NCBI RefSeq assembly: GCF_963678635.1
Contig: NC_087062.1
Location: forward strand, 51,281,528 to 51,345,527
Length of the DNA stretch: 64,000 bases
Direction: 5' to 3'
From: Symsagittifera roscoffensis
Taxonomy: Eukaryota > Xenacoelomorpha > Acoela > Convolutidae
Shown: positions 42,421 through 51,206 of the stretch, one piece after another
Position numbering within the stretch: the stretch's first letter is position 1
Layout: every line of letters starts with the position of its first letter
Made by a program: the position numbers and the translations under genes
Notes under the pieces: model-generated
What the model saw: the letters and a program-made list of their open reading frames with translations, nothing else
What the model was told of the DNA's origin: nothing
The model's database searches: none

Positions 42421-42790
42421 TTAGGTCAAAGCTAATAAAATTTTAAACGAGGCTATCAAATGTTATTTATTCTTTTACGCACGACGCTCAAGGCTATGTT
42501 AAGCTTGCATGTGAAAATCCGACTTTTCAGATTTATGTGATAGCTTTATTATAGTGGCTACGCGCAAGATTTTTAGTATATACCCGGAGGAAAAAAGCAA
42601 TTAAATACCCGTATGGAATTTTGAGATATTATTTCCTTGTTGGTTAAGTTTTATAATTATGGCCTAAGGCGCTCGCAAAGTTGCCACATAAACTTTAACT
42701 TTGGGAACGCATGATCTGTCTTGTATACTGTGATCAGTCATTCTTCAACGTTCCACACTAAAAACCAGTTGGTTGTAATTCAATTATTAT
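42421..42790. other. Divergent intergenic region of the cassette
   Basis: About 370 bases between the minus-strand 301-codon frame and the plus-strand genes. It must contain both promoters if they are functional. No defined box was identified. Confidence 0.35.
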
Positions 42791-43137
42791 CTACGCTTCT
42801 CTTGAAACGGATGTTCATTTTTTCGATGATTTTCGGGTTATATCTTTGAATGATAAACGTTTAGTTAGAGTCGGTGCGAAAACATTCGCACAGACAGGTA
42901 CTTATCTAACTATCAAATTGTACAAAAAAGACGAAGACGGAACATTCAAGTATCGACAACGAATAACTTTGTCAACTGGTGAATTCGATTCCTTGGCGGA
43001 CAATAACACAAAAATGAAAAGGAAAAAATTACGATGTGTCTGATAAACTTAGAAAAAAGCGAAACAAACCTAAGAAATCCTCAAGCTCGGAAAAGGAATG
43101 CGAAAATGAAAATGGTGATAACTGTCGAGTCGTGTAA
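42791..43137 (+). pseudogene. PC4-like (transcription coactivator p15) domain protein with basic tail, frameshifted
   Basis: The frame from about 42,811 reads DVHFFDDFRVISLNDKRLVR, then a pattern of the PC4/p15 ssDNA-binding fold: a beta-rich TYLTIKLYKKDEDGTFK and RQRITLSTGEFDSL. That corresponds to the family's beta strands, acidic turn, and final strand plus helix (I-x-L-[ST]-x-x-[EQ]-[FW]-x-x-L). It stops at 43,043 after KRKKLRC. The neighbouring frame continues with a Lys/Ser-rich tail (LRKKRNKPKKSSSSEKE) to ~43,137, so a frameshift or intron near 43,025 is likely. PC4 proteins bind single-stranded DNA and act in transcription and replication. The similarity is by pattern only. It precedes the 184-aa gene on the same strand. 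Confidence 0.4.
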
Positions 43138-43182
43138 AATAATTAACCCGTTTATTAACTGAAACTACGTACAAAGCAATGG

Positions 43183-43737
43183 TTGAAGCAATGTATGAGC
43201 AATTCCCTTGATTATTTCAAAAAATTCCGTAAAAATTACAAATTTTTCATCCTGAATCATGAACCCAACTTCTCTGGCTTTGCTTCAAATGCAAATTTTA
43301 CGGTATCCTCTCATTCGAATAAATTAGATTTTTGCAATCAATCGAATGACAACAAAAAACATTATCATGTGCTAGTCGAATTCACAAAAGAGTCTACCGA
43401 TTTACTAAATAAGTTGACTTCAAAGGCCGTCGTTGTCCCTTGCCTTCTCTATACGTTCAAATACTTAATTCTGGGTTGCTCCAACTATGAATTGTCTGGC
43501 CCTCTGATGGAAAAACTGAAAATAGGTGTGAATTATAACTCCATCAACAACCTAGATGTTAGTGGTGTTCCAGTTCGCAGACGAATGCCTCAAGTTTGCT
43601 TCGGCTCACAGACTAAATCTGTTCAAACTCAAACTGACATGATTACTAACGTAACAATTGAACGCTTTACTAATATTTTGAATGGTGAAAACGCTGCTGA
43701 GTTTTCTAGAATAATTGACATAATTTTAAGTGGGTAG
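43183..43737 (+). CDS. Unknown protein of the internal cassette (184 aa)
   Basis: Complete plus-strand frame. Features: an N-terminal aromatic/basic stretch (LDYFKKFRKNYKFFIL), FSGFASNANF, then KKHYHVLVEFTKESTDLLN. The latter has an H-x-H pair at the end of a beta-strand pattern, reminiscent of the HUH motif of rolling-circle Rep proteins and parvoviral NS1. The other Rep motifs, in particular a Tyr-Lys helix, are not evident, so this remains a weak hint. The C-terminus has VPVRRRMPQVCFGSQTKSVQ and a helical end. It runs opposite to all core Polinton genes. Function unknown. Confidence 0.45.
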   Translation: MKQCMSNSLDYFKKFRKNYKFFILNHEPNFSGFASNANFTVSSHSNKLDFCNQSNDNKKHYHVLVEFTKESTDLLNKLTSKAVVVPCLLYTFKYLILGCSNYELSGPLMEKLKIGVNYNSINNLDVSGVPVRRRMPQVCFGSQTKSVQTQTDMITNVTIERFTNILNGENAAEFSRIIDIILSG

Positions 43738-43854
43738 GGTTGTATGGAAATTGATTCAAACAATTTGTTTGTGAAATTTATCATGGAGAAGAAATTCAAG
43801 TTTTAAATATTGCTTTTTTTCCTCTCTTGTACTTTCAAAAAAAAATGTTCCTAC

Positions 43855-43985
43855 ACAAACGGGAGGAGTTCCTGAGGAGCGTAGCGGCGAGCAACGCCGT
43901 GTTAGCTATTGCCCGCTAAACCAAATGGCCATGCCTTAATATTTTGATGGACTTGATATGAAATTTTTGCGGTTCAAATAAACTT
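43855..43985. repeat. Right arm of inverted repeat bounding the cassette
   Basis: Reverse complement of 40,400-40,516 (GAGGAGCGTAGCGGCGAGCA, then ATGGCCATGCC and GACTTGATATGAA). It is the outer edge of the 3.6-kb cassette, lying just before the protease gene's stop. Confidence 0.75.
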
Positions 43986-44071
43986 GCAGAAAAGAAATTT
44001 TGTTGTTAATAAGAATTAATTGAAAAAAAAAAACGAATTTATAAATTTTACAAGAACATCATTTAAGAAAA

Positions 44072-44508
44072 TTAGAATAACATATGTTTAGCAAATCTTA
44101 TCAAATCATGATCATTAAGTTTGAAACCAATTGGAATTTTTTTTGTAATTATAACATGAGCAAGATAAATACAATAAAGTCCGCATAACACTGAATCAGC
44201 TGATTGTTTTGGTTTTTCATCAGTAGTTGATTTCCCTCGTGAATTGTACGTCGCATATTCTTGTACACGAGGGGATAATCACATAATCTTTTACCTAGAG
44301 GATCTGGGAAGAATATCTGTCCTCCAGCTTGAGCAAAAAGCAACCAGTGGGTTCCAGGTTGATCCGATGGTGAGGCATTCATAATCATGAACGTATTATT
44401 GTTTTTCAGTACTGAAGAGTATGGAAAATCTGCCGGAAAAATACCTCTAAAGCGATATTTTAAATGTTTAAAACGGTTAATAATTTCTACTAGTTGAAGA
44501 TTATCCAT
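44072..44508 (-). pseudogene. Polinton adenovirus-type cysteine protease (PRO), frameshifted
   Basis: The frame 44,508-44,149 shows the family layout. FRGIFPADFPY lies near residue 20, PGTHWLLFA carries the catalytic His (~residue 54), and IFFPDPLGKRL carries the acidic residue (~residue 71). The catalytic Cys motif CGLYC with IYLAHVI is present, but in the next frame near 44,190, so a single-base change near 44,205-44,215 separates the active-site Cys from the rest. The stop in that frame is at 44,072. Length to that stop (~145 aa) is in the usual range. In relatives this enzyme matures capsid proteins. It starts 7 bases after the major capsid stop. Confidence 0.85.
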
Positions 44509-44515
44509 GTCTAGC

Positions 44516-45860
44516 TTAGGTCAAAAGAGTGTTTTTGGTAATTTTTCTATCTGAATGCACATAAACTGTTGATGCACGCTCTCCCATAAATAATAACTCG
44601 ACATTATTAACGAGACCTGCGTCAAACTTGAGTTCGACCGAAATAGTGCAATTGGTCAATTTAGGATGAATAAAATCGTGTGAAGCGTCCTGAGTAGACG
44701 TGAGATCAAAAGCCATAATATAATGATTATCATAATTAGCGAGACTGATTCTATGACTAGTGTTCAAAACAAAATCAAGAGCCTCAAGCGTATTGTAATA
44801 AATTCTTTTATTGTCTGATGTTGAGATGGGAGTTCCGGCAATGCGCAGACCGTTTTCTGTACACAATGATCTCATTCAACCCAAATTTATGGTAATGAAA
44901 AGGGTTTGTCCTATTAGTACCCAAATATGCTTCGTTTTTGCTCATTGCTACTGTAATTCTTCGAACAGGTTCTTTTGCAAAAACATCCTCTTGTCGCCAG
45001 CTTTGTCAAAAACATCCAGTTTTGTCGTCAGTTTTGGTACTAAATTGATGTAATTGTAAATTGCCGGGTTCTTCATCAAAGTTTTTTCTATGAATGATCG
45101 AACATAGTCAGTCACAGTCATCTTTCTGACATAGAGATTAGCTTCGATTATTTGGATCTTGTAGTGTTTAGCTGCATCTTCAGATATGACAACAAAATCG
45201 TTAGGAGAACGTCTAAAAGACAATCTAATTGTCACACCGCTAAGTAGATGCTTGTCACAAGACAAAAAGTCGCAAACAATTTTACCAAATAGCTTCAGCT
45301 CGCTCGAGGCCACAACAAGAAGACCTTTACGCTCCGTAACATCATCAGCTCTCCTTTCAGCACCGTCAATAGCTGAAGGGTTTTCTTCATAATAATAACT
45401 TTGACAAGCCAACCATGTTTTCTTGGCATCATTACCGTATGAAAACTCAGTCTCAATAAAGCTTTTATGGGCAAAATTAGCGTTGGTAGTTGATATTTTC
45501 TCACCATTCAGAGACAGTGTACACTCAGAAAATAATTAAGATAAAGAATTTTTAACAAAATACGGCGTATTTCTGTTTGCCGTCTCTGTAGCATGCGTTC
45601 GAAGCACGGCTCTATTGCTTCGAACAATTCGTGCTACTATTTCCAAACGAGTACGTTGAAGATCAATGAAATTAATTCTGTCGCCGAGTACTTCAAACTC
45701 GAGCATAGGACCATCAGGAGAGTAGGAAGGTTCAATTTTTGGGTGAATACATTTTCAAAAATGACATGTAAAGGCGGTTTTTCAAATAAGTCAAAGGAGC
45801 TGTGAGTTGCTTCACTCGGGATTAAATTAGAATGAATATGATGTGGTAAAATGAATCCAT
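44516..45860 (-). pseudogene. Polinton major capsid protein (double jelly roll), fragmented
   Basis: Pieces of one ~440-residue protein. Near 45,840-45,540 are SFDLFEKPPLHV and, after a frame change, SPDGPMLEFEVLG with INFIDLQRTRLEIVARI. 45,520-44,948 follows with LSLNGEKISTTNANFAHKSF, KGLLVVASSELKLFGKIVCD, LLSGVTIRLSFRRSPNDF and IQIIEANLYVRKMTVTDYVR. 44,960-44,860 (NPFHYHKFGLNEI) is in a third frame. 44,875-44,516 ends with IAGTPISTSDNKR, YIMAFDLTSTQD and LFMGERASTVYVHSDRKI. This order matches Polinton/adintovirus major capsids. Breaks lie near 45,760, 45,535, 44,945 and 44,855. It would form the icosahedral shell. Confidence 0.85.
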
Positions 45861-45894
45861 TTTGATCAATTGCTAAACTTTTGAAATTTAAAAG

Positions 45895-46719
45895 TCAAAA
45901 CAACTTTTCCCCTCCAGCGAAAGGAATAAATCCTCCAGTTTCTGTGCGCAAGTTCACAGAAATATTAGAAATATTGTTGACCATAAGTTTTTTTAAAATC
46001 CAAATTACTAAACACTTTACGATGATTCGGTTCAATTGTACATGCGTAACCGTTTTTCACTCGACGATTTGTATCAATGACTCGTAAAAGGGTTGCTTTT
46101 GTGTCTCCGATAATGAATTATGTCCAGATAAATAAACATAAGTTGAGTACCAGCGCATACATCAACGGGATAGTCAGCAATAAGATCTTGGGTAGAGAAT
46201 GTGCTATGTTTCGAGCTTCCTTGTGATAACCAGGTCCATCTCTGACGCCTTTGAATCCAAGTAGACTAGGAATTTGCGGGCTTAAAAAAATTATACCTTC
46301 GCAATAATGCAGCCACAAGGAAATATGTTTGGTTATTGGATCTATTACGTAATCCAATTTCTCTAATTCTGTCTTTCGACGAATCTCGTCCGGTATTTGA
46401 TCAATGCTTGTATATTCTCTTTTTGTTATTTTTGCTGTTTCTCCAAGGTAATGTCTGGAGATCTTGTCTTTCTCAACTTTCAGGCTTGCTTTAACCCGAT
46501 GTTGTTGTCAGTTACGTTGTTAATCTGAGTAGGGAAGGTAATTTCTGTAACTGCTACTCTCCATTGACCTTGCAAATTTATTTCTTCACTCAGGAGATTT
46601 TTAAAGTTGGCCAGAGTGTTATCATTAAAAACGTTCAATGATGCAGATGAAACGAGGGTAATTGTGAAGGAACGGCGAACATTATTGGTGAAAAGGCTGT
46701 TGGAAGTGCCCTCAGTCAT
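45895..46719 (-). pseudogene. Polinton minor capsid (penton-like) protein, fragmented
   Basis: 46,719-46,480 gives the conserved start: FTITLVSSASLNVFNDNTLA, then EEINLQGQWRVAVTEITFPT and NNVTDNN. The middle (46,477-46,118, partly after a stop) reads KDKISRHYLGETAKI and FLSPQIPSLLGFKG. In a further frame, after about 46,160, come CAGTQLMFIYLDII and GDTKATLLRVIDTNRR, the VGDT-x-x-LLR-V signature of this family. EPNHRKVFSNLDFKK and ISVNLRTETGGFIPFAGGE follow. A TGA at 45,895 cuts the last strand. It overlaps the integrase stop by 8 bases and precedes the major capsid. In relatives it forms the vertices. Confidence 0.8.
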
Positions 46720-47640
46720 GATGGTCCTTCTCCAGAACGCGAATTAGTTCAGACTCGTAAAATTTTCCCTCTATCGGTTCTCTGTTAGAATCAATCAAAT
46801 TGTATGTTGGGGGATTTCGTGTTGGTATGTCAAAAACTTCAAACACTTCATCGGTGAACGACTGTTTGTAACCCTTGCGAAAAGGTATGTCTACTTTGGC
46901 GAGTCTCTCATAATCACCAACAAAAAGCTTTGGACGGCGAACTAATTTCAATGACTGTTCTGCTCTTAATGAAATGAGGAGAGGAACATCTTTTTTAGTT
47001 ACTTTGTTTTGTGCAAGATTTGTGGCACGATTTGTTCTCGAATAATTTGCATTGACAAAATCTTGCAATCTGTCAATGTATGAGTAAGTCCATTCATCCT
47101 CTAAGTACTTATAATTAAGATTTTTCAAGGAAAGGATATTTCCCTCAGCGAATGCAGACTTTTTCTCGCTCTCTGTGCTATATGTTTTTATGCCTTTCTC
47201 TTTACATAGTGCTTCGAAGGACCCTTTAAACTCTGTGCCCTTGTCCAACCATACTTTTTTCGGTTGTTTTGTCGTTATCATTAGTTTGAACGCTTCTGCT
47301 GTTGTAGTAGCATACTTGGATTTCAAGGGTTGCACTCTGAGATAGCGTGACATGCATTCAACTGCAACAAGCAGATACTTAACATCATGGTTGTACTGGG
47401 CAAGTTTATCACCAAAGGCCAGATCTAATGACCAGATTTTGTCGATATCCTAAACTATGACCTTGAGTCGCAGAGTTTTTCGGATGACAGTTCGACATTT
47501 TGTGTAAGCAGGCTCAGTATGAAGGAAATGTTTAATTTTCTTTCCCGGCAAATTGGTTGCTTTTATCACGTTGTTCACACTACCAAATACCGCGGGACTT
47601 TTGTCACTGTATTTAGTTTTCAACAATTTTTCTTCAATCT
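46712..47640 (-). pseudogene. Polinton integrase (retroviral type, with chromo-like C-terminus)
   Basis: The N-terminal part at about 47,640-47,460 reads LLKTKYSDKSPAVFGSVNN and KIKHFLHTEPAYTKCRTV, the Polinton integrase lead-in. A TAG at about 47,450 interrupts it. The core has the first Asp in WSLDLAFGDKLAQYN (near 47,425, before the first Met of the open frame), the second in WLDKGTEF (residue 37 of the 213-codon frame starting at 47,353) and Glu in SAFAEGNI (residue 70): an intact D,D,E set. YIDRLQDFVNANYSRTNRA follows. The C-terminus (FVGDYERLAKVDIPF, VFEVFDIPTRNPPTYNLID) has the chromo/SH3-like strands typical of these enzymes. It would insert the element with a 6-bp duplication, as seen here. 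Confidence 0.88.
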
Positions 47641-48480
47641 TGTTAATTTTCCCATTGTTTCGTTTTCGTCTTCGTCTTTTCTGACGTTGGAGAATTTGAA
47701 TCGTTCTTTTTCACGTTTTTGGTTTCGGGTTTTTCTATTACCACTGAGACTTTTTCCTTCGTGTTTTTTACTTCTCTTAAGGTTTGCACTACTTTTTTCC
47801 TGCCAAGTGGGCGATGCTGAGCGGGTTCACGAGGGCCCTGGTTCTCGTTTTTCTTGAGCGTTAACAGACGCTGACTGAACTGCGTGTTTGGCATTTCGAT
47901 TTATTACCAGGTTTTCATTCAAATTGAGAGCAGTTAAAAAGTTAATGAACGACGGATTGTGTAATTTTTTCGTTGGTTGTTGTATGTCGTATAAAAGTAT
48001 TGCAGCTTTAAGTCCTGTTGGTACTTTATATACGTACATCACCTCATTGTCACGGCTTATGGTTACTCTTTCTGAATTTTCTATGATTTCAAGTACGGTT
48101 CTTGCTCTAACAATTTTTTTGTCTTCTAAAACCTGTAACTGTCCTAAAATGCTTTCGGTCTGTCTATCGTGTTTCTTTTCTAGTGTTTCATGTTTATCAC
48201 GTTCGACTGGTACTTCTTCATCTTCCGTTAACAGTTTAAGCTGTTCTTGTTGGTGCTCAACATTTTCCGTAATTGTTTCCTTCGTTGCAGTAGTCTGACT
48301 AGTTTGAGGAGGTAATTGGGGTCTAAGCCAGTTAAGATAGGATAGTTGAGCATTTTTATGTTTAATATTTTTATCATGAAGAACACGTGCAGCATGTGGC
48401 TGCTCTTTAACATATAAGTGTTTCGGAATTAGAATGAGTTCTTCAGCAGTCATAATTAAGTTGTGAGGTACTTCCAACAA
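47641..48480 (-). pseudogene. Conserved Polinton protein upstream of integrase, frameshifted
   Basis: The 217-codon frame (48,480-47,827) starts LILIPKHLYVKEQP, contains a charged coiled-coil-like middle (TENVEHQQEQLKLLTEDEE, about residues 70-110) and then VTISRDNEVMYVYKVPTGL, NPSFINFLTALNLNENLVIN. This strand pattern, with a Pro-containing turn and the ...F...L...N+P...I-N ending, recurs in Polinton/adintovirus proteins of unassigned virion role. The end of this frame (KREPGPS) overlaps a second frame (47,894-47,643: RLLTLKKNENQGP, then Lys/Glu-rich text), probably its true continuation after a one-base shift. Function not known. Confidence 0.6.
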
Positions 48481-48519
48481 AAATAAAGTATTTGTCGAAC
48501 TAAATGGAAGCCTTCTTTA

Positions 48520-48726
48520 CTAAAAAAATCGCACTTTTTTGACAACACTGGTTTGTGAAGTGATTAAATATTTGTATGCTGTCTCGAATCGTTCGATGTT
48601 TGCGATTTTAACGGGTACGTTTCCATTGACTACATTGAGCAAACATTCACAAATAAGTGTTATGATCTCACGATTTGAAGTTTTTCTAATTAATCTTCTT
48701 AGCTGGTCAGGTTTCAAATTTACCAT
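48520..48726 (-). CDS. Small conserved Polinton protein (68 aa, basic C-terminus)
   Basis: Frame MVNLKPDQLRRLIRK ... CLLNVVNGNVPVKIANIERF ... KKVRFF. The pattern N-V-[LV]-x-G-N-[VI]-x-[IL], followed by a helix and a basic end, recurs in small proteins encoded next to the ATPase in Polinton-type elements. It sits between the packaging ATPase (its start overlaps the ATPase 3' end by 7 bases) and the 217-codon frame. The role is unknown. The frame looks complete. Confidence 0.5.
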   Translation of the reverse strand: MVNLKPDQLRRLIRKTSNREIITLICECLLNVVNGNVPVKIANIERFETAYKYLITSQTSVVKKVRFF

Positions 48727-49470
48727 ATGCTGCAGAATAGATAAGTTTTTTTTTCACTTGTGATTGGAGCAGTTTCTGCTTCAGATAAGGGTGAATAAAA
48801 AACTGTTGGCCCAGGTCGTATGATATTTGAACAAAATCTCAAGCAATCTGATGTACGGGGGTCCAAGTCGATTAGAAGATGCCCAAAAGAGTCTCTGGTA
48901 GCTAATTCGTAACAGCTTCTCAAAAATTTTGATACATTCAATTGTCTTCCTAAAAGATCTAGTTGCTGAACGTCACGAGGTGATTTGAACAGAATGATGT
49001 GTGAAGTGTTCAAATCAATCGTACGCAATCATCGACTTTGTTGAAACAAGTTATGCTTAGTATATATTACATATATCCCTCTATGTCTACCCGCTGTCGC
49101 TAACCTAACAAATTCCTTGTCGTTATAGATGTCTTCACATGAATCATCGAAAACTAGAAGAACATTTTCTAATTTTCTCACATATTCGAATCCGTCGAAT
49201 TTCATGAACTTCACATTCACTTTGCGAAAAGACACTTTTTCTGAGAATGCAGGTTGCAACTCTTTGTAAAGATATAAAAACGGTTCCAAATTTAGGGTTA
49301 AAAGTATTTCCCTTCAAAAGTTTCAAATTAACTCAGTTTTCCAGGATTCTGAAGGTCCCACTATCGCCATGAAAATTCTTGTCGAAGCATCAATCAGTTT
49401 ATTCATATCCTTGGGTTTGGTAGTACATAACCAACCAAACCTGATAAAATCGAGAAACAAACTGACGTTG
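48720..49470 (-). pseudogene. Polinton genome-packaging ATPase (FtsK/HerA type), fragmented
   Basis: From ~49,430 the frame reads MNKLIDASTRIFMAIVGPSE with the nucleotide loop GPSESWKT, where GPSGSGKT is expected, so both loop glycines are altered. Stops and a shift near 49,320 follow. 49,289-49,029 carries Walker B, ENVLLVFDDSCEDI, and FVRLATAGRHRGIYVIYTKH, then NLFQQSR and an in-frame TGA at 49,029-49,031. 49,028-48,720 continues in the same frame with LRTIDLNTSHIILFKSPRD, QLDLLGRQLN, LLIDLDPRTSDCLRFCSNII. These are the canonical blocks of the Polinton/adenovirus-like packaging motor in the right order. This copy cannot work as written. Confidence 0.85.
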
Positions 49471-49772
49471 CTTCGCAACCTAAATTAGTGAAAGAAAGTT
49501 TGAGAATGCAGAAAGTTAGTAAAATTAGAATAACTACCATTTGCGCAACAAAAACTACTCCAGACCTTGGCAAAGTTACATTGTTACAAAAATTCCATGA
49601 ATTTTTTTTTCACTGTTTGTCTCGTTATAAACAGACTCTGTTACTATTATTGCGTCAGGTTCATCTACTGCTGTTGTTGCTTCTGACATTTGAGAAACTA
49701 TTTATTCTACAGACTGTGTTAGACTTTTCTCACTGTGAATGAAGCTTGTAGAAAAAAAAATTAGTATTGAGA
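49471..49772 (-). other. Short minus-strand frame upstream of ATPase
   Basis: The minus-strand reading from ATG at ~49,692 gives MSEATTAVDEPDAIIVTESV, then NSEKKIHGIFVTM and stops. A few residues downstream a further frame leads towards the ATPase (FYQVWLVMYYQTQGYE). It may be the N-terminal part of the ATPase gene or a small separate gene. Confidence 0.3.
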
Positions 49773-50265
49773 TCAGTACAAAAATTTATAACGTGTGAAA
49801 TCTCTATCATTTATCATATGCATTTCTAGAACAAAGTTTGCTGGGATATTTGCAGTTTTTTCGTAGTACACTATTATCTTCACAGTATCCTCTTTCACAA
49901 TCGTCTTAATCTCATCTGGCAATTCACTGCTGCTTAGATCCATCTGAACTCCTGGCTGACGTTTGAGTACTAAGACTAGTTCGAGAAGATATACTCCTCG
50001 CTTGCTGGGTAACATTTCTGATAAACTTGAATCTCTGCAAGTAAACAAATTGGTCAATAACTGGAAAAAATCTCTTCAACGTAGAAAACTCTTCTTCGGA
50101 ATATATTATTTGCTCCTTTTTCTGAATAATTTGGCCACTGCAATCAATACGCTCTATTCTCGTTATAGAAATTTTAATATCACCCTCTGGAGTCATTCGC
50201 GAACAAAACATTGAATTTGGTGATAGGTATGTCTCCACTTTCGCTGCTCTCTCGCTGTTGTTCAT
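49773..50265 (-). pseudogene. Second PC4-like protein of the Polinton, frameshifted
   Basis: The frame 50,265-49,924 reads KVETYLSPNSMFCSRMTPEG, then DIKISITRIERIDCSGQIIQ, KKEQIIYSEEEFSTLKRFFP and VIDQFV. The strands, the D/G turn and the I-x-[YL]-S-x-x-E-F-x-x-L ending resemble the C-terminal ssDNA-binding domain of PC4/p15 and the cassette protein at 42.8 kb. Near 50,040 the frame shifts, and 50,057-49,773 (GVYLLELVLVLKRQPGVQMD ... TVKIIVYYEKTANIP) may be the continuation. It lies between the exonuclease-like gene and the ATPase. The call rests on pattern, not alignment. Confidence 0.4.
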
Positions 50266-50729
50266 TTTTCAACCAATCATAAAAAACCTTGGTTTTCTTC
50301 AGGGCACAATCATTCCTGGAGTTGTAATGAGGTATATGTCTATTGCAACTTGGAAAAATTTTAAAATATGTTTTCAACCCGAGGTCAGCCCAAATCATCT
50401 AGGTTTTCAACCTTTCGGTCCAAGTACTTGGCCAAAAATTCTGTCTTTTCTTTTCCTTTAGCGTAAAAAACGGCACCCGGATTTCTCAACACAAAACTCT
50501 GAAGTATTTGATTCAAATTTATGTAAGGGTAACCACCGTTTTTCCAATGGAGACCGTGTAAATAATTTGTTAACCAGTTGTAAGCATTTTGTTCGAGCTT
50601 TGGTAAAACATTGAAATTAGCTGGAGGTAAAAAAAAAATGAGTCGATCGGTGTAGTCTGAAATGGTTATTGCTAATTCTTTAACCACAAAGGCGTTTTTC
50701 TTGCAACGAAAGCCTTCCACGTCAAGCAC
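50180..50729 (-). pseudogene. Polinton-associated exonuclease-like protein, frameshifted
   Basis: The frame 50,729-50,385 starts MLDVEGFRCKKNAFVVKELA (acidic DxE pair), then FFLPPANFNVLP, WLTNYLHGLHWKNGGYPYIN, GAVFYAKGKEKTEFLAKYLD and VENLDDLG. The next frame, 50,398-50,180, supplies CNRHIPHYNSRNDCALKK and VFYDWL, a C-x-x-H...C element. This combination recurs in many invertebrate Polinton-linked proteins. The D-V-E start and the K-G-x-E-K block suggest a DEDD-type 3'-5' exonuclease fold, but I do not know a tested function. One frameshift near 50,390 splits it. The first residues are M-L-D-V, so little is missing at the start. Confidence 0.55.
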
Positions 50730-50743
50730 AACTGATCTCTCGC

Positions 50744-51172
50744 TTAGCAGTCTAGTAATTGATAAAGTTCTGGTTTTTTCAACTTAATGAAAAAGAAGAA
50801 CGCTATTCCACTCAAATGTCCTAATAAGCTGTTGTAAGAGTTCCAGGGCAACATGTAACAGTACGATGGACCCTGCTGATAAAACTCGTGTATAAATTCG
50901 GCCGCATTGTGCAAAATAGCGTGCAATCGTAAAATTTTGCAGTTTTTTAAGTATTTGTCCAAGGAAGAGTTATCAATACCAATCAAGCCACCATAAGGTC
51001 TCAACTTAATTAAAATGTCGTAGTTAAGGTTATCAGAACTAACAAAAAACAGAGAACATGCAGCTAGTAAATAGTTGCGTCGGTTAGAATTATCAGTATA
51101 AGTTTGTTTCAAAGACGTATAAATTTCGTGAAATATTTTCAAATCAAAAGGAGTTACTCTGCTTTTTTGCAA
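50744..51172 (-). CDS. Polinton accessory protein, unknown (142 aa)
   Basis: Not recognised. Helix-rich text: KSRVTPFDLKIFHEIYTSLK, YLLAACSLFFVSSDNLNYDI, LRPYGGLIGIDNSSLDKYLK, LRLHAILHNAAEFIHEFYQQ, SYCYMLPWNSYNSLLGHLSG and a hydrophobic end (IAFFFFIKL). It lies in the minus-strand gene string with a 15-base gap to the exonuclease-like gene. The frame is complete as far as it goes. Confidence 0.45.
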   Translation of the reverse strand: MQKSRVTPFDLKIFHEIYTSLKQTYTDNSNRRNYLLAACSLFFVSSDNLNYDILIKLRPYGGLIGIDNSSLDKYLKNCKILRLHAILHNAAEFIHEFYQQGPSYCYMLPWNSYNSLLGHLSGIAFFFFIKLKKPELYQLLDC

Positions 51173-51206
51173 TTTCTTTGTTTATTTTTTCCAACACCTC
51201 TCCAAC

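Noticed and set aside
43183-43737. Rolling-circle Rep (HUH) protein
   Set aside because: Only the H-x-H strand was found; the catalytic tyrosine motif and helicase domain are missing, so no function was assigned.
28095-49031. TGA read as tryptophan (alternative genetic code)
   Set aside because: TGA interrupts gag, protease and ATPase at places where a sense codon could stand. However, TAA and TAG interrupt other frames in the same elements, and family X and BEL also stop at TAA. Random decay explains it better.
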